This document shows, piece by piece, positions 15,734-24,700 of a stretch of 64,000 nt of DNA. The notes beneath the pieces were generated by a model. That model was not told where the DNA came from, did no database searches, and saw only the letters and a program-made list of their open reading frames with translations. A program made the translations under genes and the position numbers. Source of the stretch: Faunimonas pinastri (lineage in GTDB: Bacteria > Pseudomonadota > Alphaproteobacteria > Rhizobiales > Afifellaceae); contig NZ_FOFG01000007.1 in NCBI RefSeq assembly GCF_900110915.1, forward strand, positions 62,001 to 126,000. Direction: 5' to 3'. Positions within the stretch are counted from its first letter, which is position 1. The number at the start of each line of letters is the position of its first letter.

Positions 15734-17059
15734 TTATTCCGCGGCTTCGCGCAGCGGCTCGTGCAGGGCGCCGGGCAGCCAGCTGCCATGCTCTTCGATG
15801 AGGTCGTCCACCAGCGACCAGATCTGGTCGACGCTGAGTTCGGCCGCCGTATGCGGGTCGAGCATCGCGGCATGATAGACATGCTCGCGCTTGCCGGTGA
15901 GAGCCGCTTCCACGGTCAGGCGCTGCACGTTGATGCTGGTCTGCATCAGCGCGGCGAGGTGGATCGGGATCTCGCCGATCTGCACCGGCTGGACGCCGTT
16001 CTTGTCGACGAGGCAAGGCACTTCCACGCAGCAATCGGCGGGCAGGTTGCTGATGGAGCCCTTGTTGATGACGTTGGCATAGACCACGCGGCTGACGCCC
16101 GTCTCCGAGCTGTGGATGATCTCGGAGGCGTATTCGCTGCTGCGCTTGGCCTCGATCACCGTGTTCGGGTCTTCCATCTCCGCCTGGGTCTTCTCCCAGT
16201 CCGCGATATGGACTTCGCAGCGCCGGATGTATTCATCGAGCGGAATGTTGAATTCCTCGATCAGGTCCGGACGCTCGCGGTGGATGTACCACGGCACGTA
16301 CTCGCTGAAATGCTCGCTGGATTCCGTCACGAAATAGCCGAAGCGCTTCAGCAGGTCGTAGCGGACGCGGTTGTCGGCGGGCACGCGGCCTTCGGCGAGA
16401 ACCTTGCGGATCTCGGGATAGAGGTCGCGGCCGTCCTTCTCGAACTTCAGGTAGAAGGCGATGTGGTTGATGCCGGCGGCGACATAGTTGATATCGCCGG
16501 CCGGGACGCCGATGTCCTTCGCCAGCTGGGCGGCCGTGCCGCGAACGCTGTGGCAAAGGCCGACCGTGCGCACGCTGCTGCCACGGTTCAGCGCCCAGAC
16601 GTTCATCGCCATCGGGTTCACGTAATTGAGGTGCAGCACGTCGGGGCAGAGCCGCTCCATGTCGTGCACCATCTCCAGCTGCACCGGGATCGTGCGAAGC
16701 GCGCGCATGATGCCGCCGATGCCCAGCGTGTCGGCGATCGTCTGGCGCAGGCCGTATTTCTTCGGGATCTCGAAATCGGTGACCGTGCAGGGCTTGTAGC
16801 CGCCGACCTGGATCATGTTGATCGCATAATCCGCGCCGTCCAGCGCGCGATCGCGGTCGGTGGTCGCGATGATCTTCGGCGAGATCTTGAGAAAGGCCGC
16901 GATCTTGCGCGCCACGATCTCGGAGGTGGAAAGACGCTCCGCGTCGATGTCGTAGAGCCAGATTTCGCTATGGGCGAGTTCGGGATAGCTCAGGATGTCG
17001 CCGAGCAGGTTCTGCGCGAAAACCGTGCTGCCGGCGCCGATGAATGTGATCTTGGCCAT
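15734..17059 (-). CDS. Glycoside hydrolase family 4 (alpha-galactosidase/alpha-glucosidase type)
   Basis: A 441-residue NAD- and metal-dependent glycosidase, near MelA in length (about 450). The N-terminal dinucleotide site is ITFIGAGSTVFAQNLLGDIL. Substrate and metal motifs are NYVNPMAMNVWA, GLCHSVRG (Cys and His) and AGINHIAFYLKF (His). GH4 enzymes cleave by transient oxidation at C3, so NAD is a cofactor, not a co-substrate. The protein has no signal peptide and is cytoplasmic, so it would cleave an intact imported glycoside. The start at 17059 follows TTGGAGG. It is the last gene of locus C after the SIS protein. Alpha specificity is inferred from MelA/AglA-like motifs. Confidence 0.92.
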   Translation of the reverse strand: MAKITFIGAGSTVFAQNLLGDILSYPELAHSEIWLYDIDAERLSTSEIVARKIAAFLKISPKIIATTDRDRALDGADYAINMIQVGGYKPCTVTDFEIPKKYGLRQTIADTLGIGGIMRALRTIPVQLEMVHDMERLCPDVLHLNYVNPMAMNVWALNRGSSVRTVGLCHSVRGTAAQLAKDIGVPAGDINYVAAGINHIAFYLKFEKDGRDLYPEIRKVLAEGRVPADNRVRYDLLKRFGYFVTESSEHFSEYVPWYIHRERPDLIEEFNIPLDEYIRRCEVHIADWEKTQAEMEDPNTVIEAKRSSEYASEIIHSSETGVSRVVYANVINKGSISNLPADCCVEVPCLVDKNGVQPVQIGEIPIHLAALMQTSINVQRLTVEAALTGKREHVYHAAMLDPHTAAELSVDQIWSLVDDLIEEHGSWLPGALHEPLREAAE

Positions 17060-17122
17060 GAATGCCTCCAATCGATGTTGCGGGGTGGGCTGCCGGCCGA
17101 GGGGTCGGCGCCGCTGGGTGGA

Positions 17123-18076
17123 TCAGGCGACCAGCACGACCTTGGTGAGGTGGCGCGGGGCGGTGGAATCGATCTTGCGGCTGACGGCCAGCCGTTCGCC
17201 GAGGATCTGGAGGGCAGGCAGGCAGATGAGGCCGCGCAGGATCTCTTCCGCATCGAGCGAGATGGACAGGTCGCCGGGGCCGCCAAGGCCGATCACGGCG
17301 GCGCCCTTGGCCCGAAGTTCGGCCACGAGCTTGGTTTCCTCGGGCAGCATTTCCGGGCTGTAGAGCATGACGACCAGCGTCCGCGCCTCCACGAGGCTGA
17401 TCGGGCCGTGCCGATATTCCATCGGATGGTAGGCCTGGGTGTAGCTGAGGCTCATCTCCTGCAGCTTCAGCGAGCCTTCCTGGGCGACACCGTAGAGCGG
17501 GCCGCTGCCGAGATAGACGAAGTGCGAGCGGCCAGAGAGCAGCGGCACGATTGCGGCATCGAGCTCCCGCATCACCCGGTCGGCCTCGCGCGTGACGTCC
17601 GGGCCGACGGGGACGCCGATGAAGCGCAGCGCCATCAGCACCATCAGCGAGGCCGAGGACGTCATCACGATGCCCTCCTGCGGATGCGTCTCGGCAAAGA
17701 TGACGTGATCGGAATGGCGGGTCAGGCTGCTGTCGCGGTCGCAGGTGATGCCGATCACCTCGATGCCGACGCTGCGGCTGCGTTCGGCCGCCTGCACCGT
17801 CTCGGTGCTCTCGCCGCTGCGCGACAAAGCGACGACGGTGACGGCCTTCTCATCGCGGACATAGGCCTGCGCGCGGTGCGTCCACTCGCTGCCGGGTACG
17901 GCCAGGGCCTGGATGCCGCGCAGGTTCATCGTGGCGGCGATGCACTGGGCCAGATAATAGGACGTGCCGCAGCCGACCACGACGTAGGACTTCGAGGCAT
18001 CGGCCCGGATCGCGGGCTCGGGCGCTCCGTCCCAGAACGGGAACTGCTCCACGATGCTGCGCTCTGTGGCGTTCAT
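17123..18076 (-). CDS. SIS-domain protein, GlmS-like isomerase/deaminase
   Basis: A 317-residue protein made of two sugar-isomerase (SIS) domains, equivalent to the C-terminal half of GlmS without its glutaminase. Domain 1 has VVVGCGTSYYLAQ and ALSRSGESTETVQ. Domain 2 has FVYLGSGPLYGVAQEGSLKL and the conserved acidic/His region YRHGPISLVE. Relatives such as AgaS and FrlB deaminate or isomerise phosphorylated amino sugars. It lies between permease and GH4 genes in locus C. With the kinase at 21235-22233 it suggests an amino sugar released by the GH4 enzyme, phosphorylated, then deaminated (inference). Confidence 0.88.
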   Translation of the reverse strand: MNATERSIVEQFPFWDGAPEPAIRADASKSYVVVGCGTSYYLAQCIAATMNLRGIQALAVPGSEWTHRAQAYVRDEKAVTVVALSRSGESTETVQAAERSRSVGIEVIGITCDRDSSLTRHSDHVIFAETHPQEGIVMTSSASLMVLMALRFIGVPVGPDVTREADRVMRELDAAIVPLLSGRSHFVYLGSGPLYGVAQEGSLKLQEMSLSYTQAYHPMEYRHGPISLVEARTLVVMLYSPEMLPEETKLVAELRAKGAAVIGLGGPGDLSISLDAEEILRGLICLPALQILGERLAVSRKIDSTAPRHLTKVVLVA

Positions 18077-18096
18077 TTGAAATACCTTCTCCTGGG

Positions 18097-18990
18097 TTAC
18101 TTGCCGGCGCCGGCAGTCAGTCCCTGCACGAGGAACCGGTTGAGGAAGACGACCACGACGAAAGGCGGCAGGATCGCGAGGATGCCGGCAGCGTTGATCA
18201 GGCCGAAATTGAGGTCGTGCCGCGATGCGAGTTCCGGGATCATCACGGTCAGCGGCTTGGTGGCGTAGGTCGGCGAGAAGACCAGCGGGACGCTGAACTG
18301 CTGCCAGACGCTGAGGAAGGTGACGATGGCCGTCGCGATCAGGCCGGGCATGGCGAGCGGCAGCACGATGCGGAACAGCGTGTAGAGCCGGCTCGCCCCG
18401 TCGATCTGCGCCGCCTCTTCCAGCGACTTCGGCAGGCTCAGGAAGAAGCTTCGCATCAGCCAGAGCGCCAGCGGCAGGAAGGCGGACATGTAGATCAGCG
18501 TCAGGCCGAGATAGGTGTCGACGAGCCCGAGCTTGATCATCAGCCGGTAGAGCGGAATGATCACGGTGTAGCCGGGGACCGCGAGGGTCGCCACGACAAG
18601 GCCGAAGACGATGTTGCGGCCGGGAAAGCGGAGCCGGGCGAAGGCATAGCCGCCCAGCGCCGCGACGACGATGGTGCCGAGCGTGCCGGCCACCGCCGTG
18701 ACGAGGCTGTTGATCGTGGCGGCCCGGAAGTGCGGCCAGATCGACGCCCCCGTCGCGTTGTCGGCCGCCCCCTGCAGGCCGAGCAGCCCCGAATAGGTCT
18801 TCAGCGTCGGCGCCGGCGGAAAGGCGTGCGGCGGCACGGCCGTCAGGTCCACCGGCTGCATCAGGCTGGAATTCAGCGCCCAGTAGATCGGCCCGAGCGA
18901 CCAGAGGAGCACCAGCGCGATCAGCACGCCCTTGCCGATCTTGGCCGGAGTGAGCGCCTCCGACAGGCGCAGGGAAAGGGCCTCACTCAC
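18097..18990 (-). CDS. Sugar ABC transporter permease (MalG-type, locus C)
   Basis: A 297-residue inner-membrane permease with six predicted membrane segments, the first at about residues 19-40 (GVLIALVLLWSLGPIYWAL). The EAA loop is LEEAAQIDGASRLYTLFRIV. ATG 18990 overlaps the end of the partner permease gene by 8 bp. It forms the channel of the locus C importer with the MalF-type subunit. No ATPase gene is present in this operon. Confidence 0.93.
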   Translation of the reverse strand: MSEALSLRLSEALTPAKIGKGVLIALVLLWSLGPIYWALNSSLMQPVDLTAVPPHAFPPAPTLKTYSGLLGLQGAADNATGASIWPHFRAATINSLVTAVAGTLGTIVVAALGGYAFARLRFPGRNIVFGLVVATLAVPGYTVIIPLYRLMIKLGLVDTYLGLTLIYMSAFLPLALWLMRSFFLSLPKSLEEAAQIDGASRLYTLFRIVLPLAMPGLIATAIVTFLSVWQQFSVPLVFSPTYATKPLTVMIPELASRHDLNFGLINAAGILAILPPFVVVVFLNRFLVQGLTAGAGK

Positions 18991-19918
18991 TGTGCGTCTC
19001 CCCGCGGCCGCGCAGGACGAACACCGAGGAGACCGCCAGCGATGCGAGCATCACCAGGATCGACAGCGCCATCCCGTAGGACATGTGAAGGTTCTGGAAG
19101 GCGGTCATGTAGACCTCGATCAGCAGGCTGCGTGTATCGAGGCTGGCACCGCCGAGGATCCAGGCCTCGTCGAAGAGGTTGAAGGCCGTCACCGTCGACT
19201 GCGTCATGGCGATGGCCAGCGGCCCGGCGGTGAGCGGCAGGGTGACGGAAATGAAGGTCCGCCATGACGAGGCCCCGTCGATCTTGGCCGCCTCATAAAG
19301 CTGGGCGGGGATGCCCTGCAGCGCCGCCAGCATGATGACGGCGGTCAGCGGCAGCATCTTCCAGACATGCACCAGCGCGATCAGCACGAGCGCGGCCGTC
19401 CGGTTGTTGGACCAGACGAAATCCCCCGAGATCAGGTGCAGTCCGCGCAGGATCGCGTTGATCACGCCGTAGGTCGGATTGAACATCCAGCTCCACATCA
19501 GCGAGTTCACGACCGACGGGATCGCCCACGGGAGAATAATAGCGGCCAGGAGCCATTTCCGGGCCCGGCCCATGCTTTGCAGCAGGAGGGCGAAAGCGAC
19601 GCCCCCCAGCGTTTCCAGCACCACGGCGAGGAGCACCAGCCACAGCGTGTTGGCGGTCGCCGCGCGAACCTCGGGATCGTTGAAGAGGCGCGTGTAGTTC
19701 GTCATCCCGATAAAGGGAGTGCCCGGCCGCATCGGATCGATGCGGAACAGGCTCTGCCCGGCCGTCATGACGAGCGGGAAGAAGACGAGCGCACCCATGA
19801 CGACGATGACGGGCAGCACGAGGGAACCGCCGAGCAGCGCTTCCCGGGCGTCGCTTCCGGTCAACCGCAGCCGTCGTGTCACCCGAACGCGATAAGAGTC
19901 GGTCATCGACAGGGTCAT
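18983..19918 (-). CDS. Sugar ABC transporter permease (MalF-type, locus C)
   Basis: A 311-residue inner-membrane permease. ATG 19918 opens MTLSMTDSYRVRVTRRLRLT, a basic cytoplasmic tail, and the first membrane segment lies at about residues 31-55. The EAA loop is LYEAAKIDGASSWRTFISVT, and NLFDEAWILGGASLDTRSLL follows near the C-terminus. An ATG five codons further in is also possible. The open frame upstream is the shadow of the binding-protein gene. It is co-transcribed with the binding protein (stop 19942, 23 bp away) without an intervening hairpin, unlike loci A, B and D. Confidence 0.93.
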   Translation of the reverse strand: MTLSMTDSYRVRVTRRLRLTGSDAREALLGGSLVLPVIVVMGALVFFPLVMTAGQSLFRIDPMRPGTPFIGMTNYTRLFNDPEVRAATANTLWLVLLAVVLETLGGVAFALLLQSMGRARKWLLAAIILPWAIPSVVNSLMWSWMFNPTYGVINAILRGLHLISGDFVWSNNRTAALVLIALVHVWKMLPLTAVIMLAALQGIPAQLYEAAKIDGASSWRTFISVTLPLTAGPLAIAMTQSTVTAFNLFDEAWILGGASLDTRSLLIEVYMTAFQNLHMSYGMALSILVMLASLAVSSVFVLRGRGETHSE

Positions 19919-19941
19919 GGGTACGCTCTCCCTTGCCCCGC

Positions 19942-21207
19942 CTACTGCTGCTGCGCCGACTGGGCGCGATCGGCGATCTGCTTCACCGCCGCGTCGACGG
20001 TGATCTGACCCTTGGCGACCTGGTTGATCGTCGCGGAGACAGCGCCGCTGAACTCGGAATACCAGGCAGGCGTGCCCTGCGAGAAGATCGCCTGGGTATA
20101 GGCGCTGTACTTGGCGATCTCCGCGCCGCCCTGCAGCTTGCCGTCCTTGGCGAGCCCTTCCAGCGCGGACGTTCGCGTCGGCAGCACGGACACGGCCGTA
20201 TAGATCTCCGGCTGGTGCTCGCTCCACCACTTGATGAACTTCACCGCGGCGTCCTTGTGCTTGGAATTCACGGGAATGCCCATCGCTTCCGGCAGCGCGA
20301 TCGTCATCGGCTTGGCCGGATCGGCCGCTGCCAGGCTGTAGGTCACCTGACCCACCACCTTGGATTTCTGCGGATCGTTGTAGGTCGCGAGGTCGTAGGG
20401 ATGCCCGGCCAGGTCGATCGCCGCATTGCCGCCCGCGAAGGAGGCGGTGACCTGCATGTCGGTGAGGCCGGTCATCGCCGGGTTGATCAGGCCGTCATGC
20501 AGCCCCTGGGCGATCCATTCCAGCGCCTTGTAGCCGGCCGAATCCTTGGCGGTGAAAAGCGGCTTCCAGTCCTTGTCGAAGAGTTCGCCGCCGTACATGC
20601 GGGTGAGGAAATACCACGCGGTCGAGGTGCCCTCCGCCGCCGCCAGCGGGATCGACACGGGGTAGTCAACCACCTTCTTGTCCTTCAGGATCTTGGCGTC
20701 CTTCAGGATGTCGTCGGGCGTCTTCGGCGCCTCGGTGATGCCGGCCTTCTTCAGCAAGGCCATGTTGACGGAGTTGACCCGGAAGTCGTTGGCATAGGGC
20801 ACGCCGTAGAGCTTGCCCTCATAGGTGAAGACGGAAGCCGTCGGCATGTCCTTGATCAGGGCCGCGTCGAACTTGTCGTCCAGCGGCGTGAACCACTTGG
20901 CCGCGCCGAACTGGCCGATCCAGGACCAGTCGAACTCGATCGCATCGGCCGGGGCGGTGCCCGCGACCATCGAGGTCACGATCTTCGGCCGGATGTCGTC
21001 CCAGGACATGGTCTGGAGATTGACTTCGATGCCGGATTCCTTGGTGAAGCCTTCCAGCAATTGCCGCGTCGTGGCATCGGCCCCGAAGGACGGCAGCAGC
21101 ACGGTGATCTCTTCCGCCTGCGCGGCTGCCGCGCAGAACAGCGTCGTCGTCAGCGCCGTGGTGGCCAATGCCGCCGCGAGCTTCCTTGAAATTCCTCTTC
21201 CCAACAT
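19942..21207 (-). CDS. Sugar ABC transporter substrate-binding protein (locus C)
   Basis: A 421-residue periplasmic binding protein of carbohydrate family 1. The signal peptide runs MLGRGISRKLAAALATTALT with cleavage after AAAAQA. The mature part begins EEITVLLPSFGADATTRQLL, with the family's AIEFDWSWIGQFG region at about residues 85-97. ATG 21207 is followed by a plausible Sec signal. It lies between the kinase gene (21235-22233) and the MalF-type permease. The ligand is unknown; the operon's enzymes suggest an amino-sugar-containing glycoside. Confidence 0.93.
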   Translation of the reverse strand: MLGRGISRKLAAALATTALTTTLFCAAAAQAEEITVLLPSFGADATTRQLLEGFTKESGIEVNLQTMSWDDIRPKIVTSMVAGTAPADAIEFDWSWIGQFGAAKWFTPLDDKFDAALIKDMPTASVFTYEGKLYGVPYANDFRVNSVNMALLKKAGITEAPKTPDDILKDAKILKDKKVVDYPVSIPLAAAEGTSTAWYFLTRMYGGELFDKDWKPLFTAKDSAGYKALEWIAQGLHDGLINPAMTGLTDMQVTASFAGGNAAIDLAGHPYDLATYNDPQKSKVVGQVTYSLAAADPAKPMTIALPEAMGIPVNSKHKDAAVKFIKWWSEHQPEIYTAVSVLPTRTSALEGLAKDGKLQGGAEIAKYSAYTQAIFSQGTPAWYSEFSGAVSATINQVAKGQITVDAAVKQIADRAQSAQQQ

Positions 21208-21234
21208 GTCCGCTCTCCCCTTTTTGTGAACGGC

Positions 21235-22233
21235 CTAAACTTCTGGAAACCCGGCCAGCGATTTCCCCAATCGCGAAAGCCAGGTCTCATTCACGGTCCA
21301 GCCGGCGTCGCGGGCGGCGCGCCAGAGCGCCCCCCCGATCGGCGGCAGGGCCGGATCTGTCGGTCGGGTCCCGATCTTCGCGGTGACGCGATCCAGCAGG
21401 ATACGGCTGCGGAAGGCGCCCCCGGCGAAGCTCCAGCGGATCTCGCTTTCGTCCGCTCCGGGCTCGACGATCGCCTTCCATGCGGCAAGGACATGCGCGG
21501 CAAGATGCTCGGCGGCGTCGTCGAGGATCCGTAGCGCCTGCGCGTCGCCGGTTTCCGCCGCCCCGTCGACGAACTGCGCCAGACGCGCGAGGTCGGAGCG
21601 CGGATGCGTGCGCGAGCCGTACCAGTCGATCAGCGCTTCCTGCCGGTCGTCGCGGGAAAGGCCGAGATGCGTGAACAGCGCCTCCGCCAGCCCGCTCGGC
21701 GGCAGTCGGCCGTCGATCATGCGACTGACGCGGGCAATCGTTTCCCGGCCGATCCAGTAGGCGCTGCCTTCGTCGCCGAAAGCATCGCCCCAGCCGCCGA
21801 CCCGGACGTTCTCGCCCGCCGCCGATGCGGCCCAGGCCATGGAACCCGTGCCGGCCAGAAGCAGCACGCCGGGCTGGCCGACGAAGGCGCCCTCATACGC
21901 CGCATGGACGTCGTTCAGCACCCGCAGCGGAAACGCTCCGAACTCCTGGGCGGCGGCCTCCTGCGCGGCGGACACGGCGGAAACCTCGCCATATCCGGGG
22001 AGCCCGAACACGGCGGCTTCGGTGGACGGCAGGAAATCGACCGCGCGCGCCTTCAGGCGCTGCAACACGCCGCGCCAGTCGGGCGCGTCGAAAGGATTGC
22101 TGCCCGCCTCGCGGAAGCAGGCGGCAGCCGTGCCATCCGGCCGGGCGACGGCCAGCAGCGTCTTGGAGCCGCCGCCATCCAGGCCGATCACCACCGGTCC
22201 GGCGCTCGCATCGGGTGCAGCCGCAGCGATCAC
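21235..22233 (-). CDS. BadF/BadG/NAGK-type sugar kinase
   Basis: A 332-residue ASKHA-fold kinase of the BadF/BcrA/N-acetylglucosamine-kinase group. The phosphate-1 loop is VVIGLDGGGSKTLLAV, the phosphate-2 region is LLLAGTGSMAWAAS, and GWGDAFGDEGSAYWIGR is a strong family signature; FAGGAFRS is near the adenosine site. The start is a GTG at 22233 that overlaps the DeoR gene stop as GTGA, so the two are coupled. Family members in ABC-sugar operons phosphorylate GlcNAc, GlcN or glucosyl disaccharides. In locus C it would phosphorylate the cytoplasmic amino sugar. Confidence 0.9.
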   Translation of the reverse strand: MIAAAAPDASAGPVVIGLDGGGSKTLLAVARPDGTAAACFREAGSNPFDAPDWRGVLQRLKARAVDFLPSTEAAVFGLPGYGEVSAVSAAQEAAAQEFGAFPLRVLNDVHAAYEGAFVGQPGVLLLAGTGSMAWAASAAGENVRVGGWGDAFGDEGSAYWIGRETIARVSRMIDGRLPPSGLAEALFTHLGLSRDDRQEALIDWYGSRTHPRSDLARLAQFVDGAAETGDAQALRILDDAAEHLAAHVLAAWKAIVEPGADESEIRWSFAGGAFRSRILLDRVTAKIGTRPTDPALPPIGGALWRAARDAGWTVNETWLSRLGKSLAGFPEV

Positions 22234-23009
22234 GCCTCCACCTCTCCCGCTGCCAGCACGAGATCGGCGCCGAGATCGGCGACACGGCTGCGCCAGTCGG
22301 TCGACAGCCCCTCGTCGGTGATGATCTTCATGCCCGGCGCGAATGTCGCGACCCGATACGGGGCATGCAGGTCGAACTTGGAGGAATCCGCCAGGAGGAC
22401 AGGCTGCCTCGTGCGGTCGAGCATGCGGCGGTTCAGGCTCGCCTCGATCACGTCGAGCGTATGGAAGCTGCCATCCTCGTGGACCGCGCTGAAGCCCATG
22501 AAGAGTTGGTCGAACCAGAGGTCGTCGAGCGTGCGCTCCGCCTGCGGCCCGACAAAGGAAAGGTTCTCGTTGCGAAGCTGGCCGCCGATGACGCTGACGC
22601 GGAGGTCGGGAACGTTGGCGAGTTCATAGGCCACGGCCAGACCGTTGGTGAAGACCGAAAGCGGCATGGGCTGCAGCCGAAGGAGCCGCGCCACCTGCAG
22701 CACCGTCGTGCCCGCATCGAGGAAGATCGTGCTTTGCGGCCGGATCATCTCCGTCGCGCTGCGGGCAATCGCCCGCTTGGCCGCGATGTTGCGCTTTTCG
22801 CGAACCCGGAAGCCGAGCTCCACACCGGCGGTTTCTGCCAGCCTGACACCGCCATGCGTCCGCTCGACGGCCCCTTCGTCTTCCAGGCGCTGCAGGTCGC
22901 GCCTGACGGTCGCCAGCGAGGCGCCCGTGGCACCGCAAAGCTCCTGCACGCTGGCCGAGCCGCGCGCATAGAGATGGTGCCGAATGATCTCAAGCCGGTC
23001 GTCCGTCAT
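22230..23009 (-). CDS. DeoR/GlpR family transcriptional regulator (locus C)
   Basis: A 259-residue repressor and the first gene of locus C. The N-terminal DeoR winged helix covers about residues 5-57 (SVQELCGATGASLATVRRDL then EGAVERTHGG). The sugar-phosphate-sensing DeoR C-domain has STIFLDAGTTVLQVA and VIGGQLRNENLSFVGPQ. It overlaps the kinase gene and is therefore autoregulated with the whole operon. DeoR proteins usually respond to a phosphorylated sugar, which here would be the kinase product. Repeated TGATC elements upstream (23030-23102) are candidate binding sites. Confidence 0.92.
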   Translation of the reverse strand: MTDDRLEIIRHHLYARGSASVQELCGATGASLATVRRDLQRLEDEGAVERTHGGVRLAETAGVELGFRVREKRNIAAKRAIARSATEMIRPQSTIFLDAGTTVLQVARLLRLQPMPLSVFTNGLAVAYELANVPDLRVSVIGGQLRNENLSFVGPQAERTLDDLWFDQLFMGFSAVHEDGSFHTLDVIEASLNRRMLDRTRQPVLLADSSKFDLHAPYRVATFAPGMKIITDEGLSTDWRSRVADLGADLVLAAGEVEA

Positions 23010-23029
23010 CGATCCTCCTGACCTCCAGA

Positions 23030-23102
23030 TGATCAGGAGAAAAGATCAGAGTCAATCAGGATGCTGATCGTATGTGAGCATATTTAGGGCTGATCGTGAT
23101 CG
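23030..23102. promoter_or_regulatory. Cluster of TGATC/GATCA repeats upstream of locus C
   Basis: At least five copies of TGATC or its complement occur within 73 bp: TGATCAGG at 23030, AGATCAG at 23043, CTGATCG at 23064 and 23090, and TGATCG at 23097. AATCAGG at 23054 is a one-base variant. They lie directly before the DeoR gene start (23009). DeoR-family repressors typically bind several short repeats, so this is a candidate multi-site operator. Confidence 0.55.
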
Positions 23103-23481
23103 TTCCTTCGCCATAGCGCCCAGATCCGTGGCTTCGGGAGCCAGCGAACCGAGAACCGGGAGGCCGGTTGATCCGTTCGAAGTCCTGTCGTCCTTGATCA
23201 TCCGCGATCGAACTCGGCGGCACCGCACGCCTGAAGGATTTCGCGGATGGGGGTGCCGCTCCGGGCCATAGTTTCGGCGCGCGACCCCTCTGCCCGGCAG
23301 GCGGCCTCGTCCCGGTGAGCGGCGCCGCGATCCTCATGGCCAATACGCTGCTGGCCGCCTCAGCGCCGATTGTGCGAAACTGCAAGAAAACGCGGCTCGA
23401 ATAAGCGGGGAAGCGATCCGCGCACGGCATATCTGCCGCCCGCTTGTGGTTTTCGTCCCTGATCCTGCATAGATATCGGCC
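23103..23481. other. Gene-free stretch between locus C promoter and flavin monooxygenase
   Basis: About 380 bp without a convincing gene. Short frames on both strands have no protein-like pattern, start-site context or recognisable motif. The last part just before 23482 presumably carries the monooxygenase promoter, but I see no clear -35/-10 pair. Confidence 0.5.
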
Positions 23482-24504
23482 ATGAAAAAAATCGGCTTTC
23501 TCTCGTTCGGGCACTGGACGCCCTCGCCGCAATCGCAGACGCGCTCGGCCTCCGATGCGCTGCTGCAATCCATCGAACTGGCCGTGGCGGCCGAGGAACT
23601 CGGCGCCGATGGCGCCTATTTCCGCGTGCATCATTTCGCCCGGCAGCTCGCCTCGCCGTTTCCGCTGCTGGCGGCGGTCGGCGCCCGCACGAGCCGCATC
23701 GAGATCGGCACGGCCGTCATCGACATGCGCTACGAGAACCCGCTCTACATGGCCGAGGACGCGGGCTCCGCCGACCTCATCGCCGGGGGCCGCCTGCAGC
23801 TCGGCATCAGCCGCGGTTCGCCGGAGCAGGTGATCGACGGCTGGCGCTATTTCGGCCACCGACCGGCCGAGGGGCAGAGCGACGCCGATATGGGGCGGCA
23901 GCGCACGGAAATGCTGCTCGACGTCCTGCGCGGCGAGGGCTTCGCCCAGCCCAATCCGCGGCCGATGTTCCCGAACCCGCCCGGCCCGCTCCGCCTAGAG
24001 CCGCATTCGGAAGGTTTGCGCGATCGCATCTGGTGGGGCGCCGGCTCCAACGCCACGGCGGCCTGGGCGGCAAAGCTCGGGATGAACCTGCAGAGCTCCA
24101 CGCTCAAGGACGATGAAACCGGCGAACCCTTCCACGTTCAGCAGGCAGCCCAGATCCGGGCCTACCGCGAGGCCTGGAAGGAAGCGGGACATGCGCGCGA
24201 GCCGCGGGTGTCCGTCAGCCGCAGCATCTTCGCGCTCGTGGACGACCGGGACCGCGCCTATTTCGGCGGCTCTCGCGAGGAGCAGGATCAGGTCGGCTTC
24301 ATCGACGAGAAGACCCGGGCGATCTTCGGGCGCAGCTATGCCGCCGCGCCGGACGCGCTGGTGGAACAGTTGCGGCAGGACGAGGCGATCGCCGAGGCCG
24401 ACACGCTGCTCCTCACCGTGCCGAACCAGCTCGGCGTCGACTACAACGCCCACGTGATCGAGGCGATCCTGACCCACGTTGCGCCGGCGCTCGGCTGGCG
24501 CTGA
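23482..24504 (+). CDS. LLM class flavin-dependent oxidoreductase (luciferase-like)
   Basis: A 340-residue luciferase-like monooxygenase (F420/FMN TIM barrel, usual length about 340). It starts MKKIGFLSFGHWTPSPQSQT. Family features are ELGADGAYFRVHHFARQLAS at residues 42-61, RIEIGTAVIDMRYENPLYM and AGGRLQLGISRGSPEQ. It is cytoplasmic and uses FMNH2 and O2 on an unknown substrate. It is monocistronic, with no flavin reductase next to it; the SIP protein downstream (24800-25585) is itself a flavin reductase, although a 295-bp gap and an iron-box promoter separate them. Confidence 0.88.
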   Translation: MKKIGFLSFGHWTPSPQSQTRSASDALLQSIELAVAAEELGADGAYFRVHHFARQLASPFPLLAAVGARTSRIEIGTAVIDMRYENPLYMAEDAGSADLIAGGRLQLGISRGSPEQVIDGWRYFGHRPAEGQSDADMGRQRTEMLLDVLRGEGFAQPNPRPMFPNPPGPLRLEPHSEGLRDRIWWGAGSNATAAWAAKLGMNLQSSTLKDDETGEPFHVQQAAQIRAYREAWKEAGHAREPRVSVSRSIFALVDDRDRAYFGGSREEQDQVGFIDEKTRAIFGRSYAAAPDALVEQLRQDEAIAEADTLLLTVPNQLGVDYNAHVIEAILTHVAPALGWR

Positions 24505-24700
24505 CCGCGCGACGCCGATCGGGGAGATCGGGCCGAGCCGCGCCCTCCGCAGAGCCCGCTTCGATCTTCCTCAGCCCCTTGGCGACTGCCAGGGGGCGGG
24601 TCGCCCGACGCGGCAGCCGCGACCTTCAAGAAGCCGAATTCGGCGGCGCTCCCGTCCCATCGCGCAAAGGCGAGGCTTCCATATTTCTTCGGGTGGGCAT

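Noticed and set aside
15695-18268. An 857-codon open frame on the plus strand
   Set aside because: It is antisense to the GH4 and SIS genes, which have clear motifs, start sites and operon context. The long frame is a by-product of high-GC codon use.
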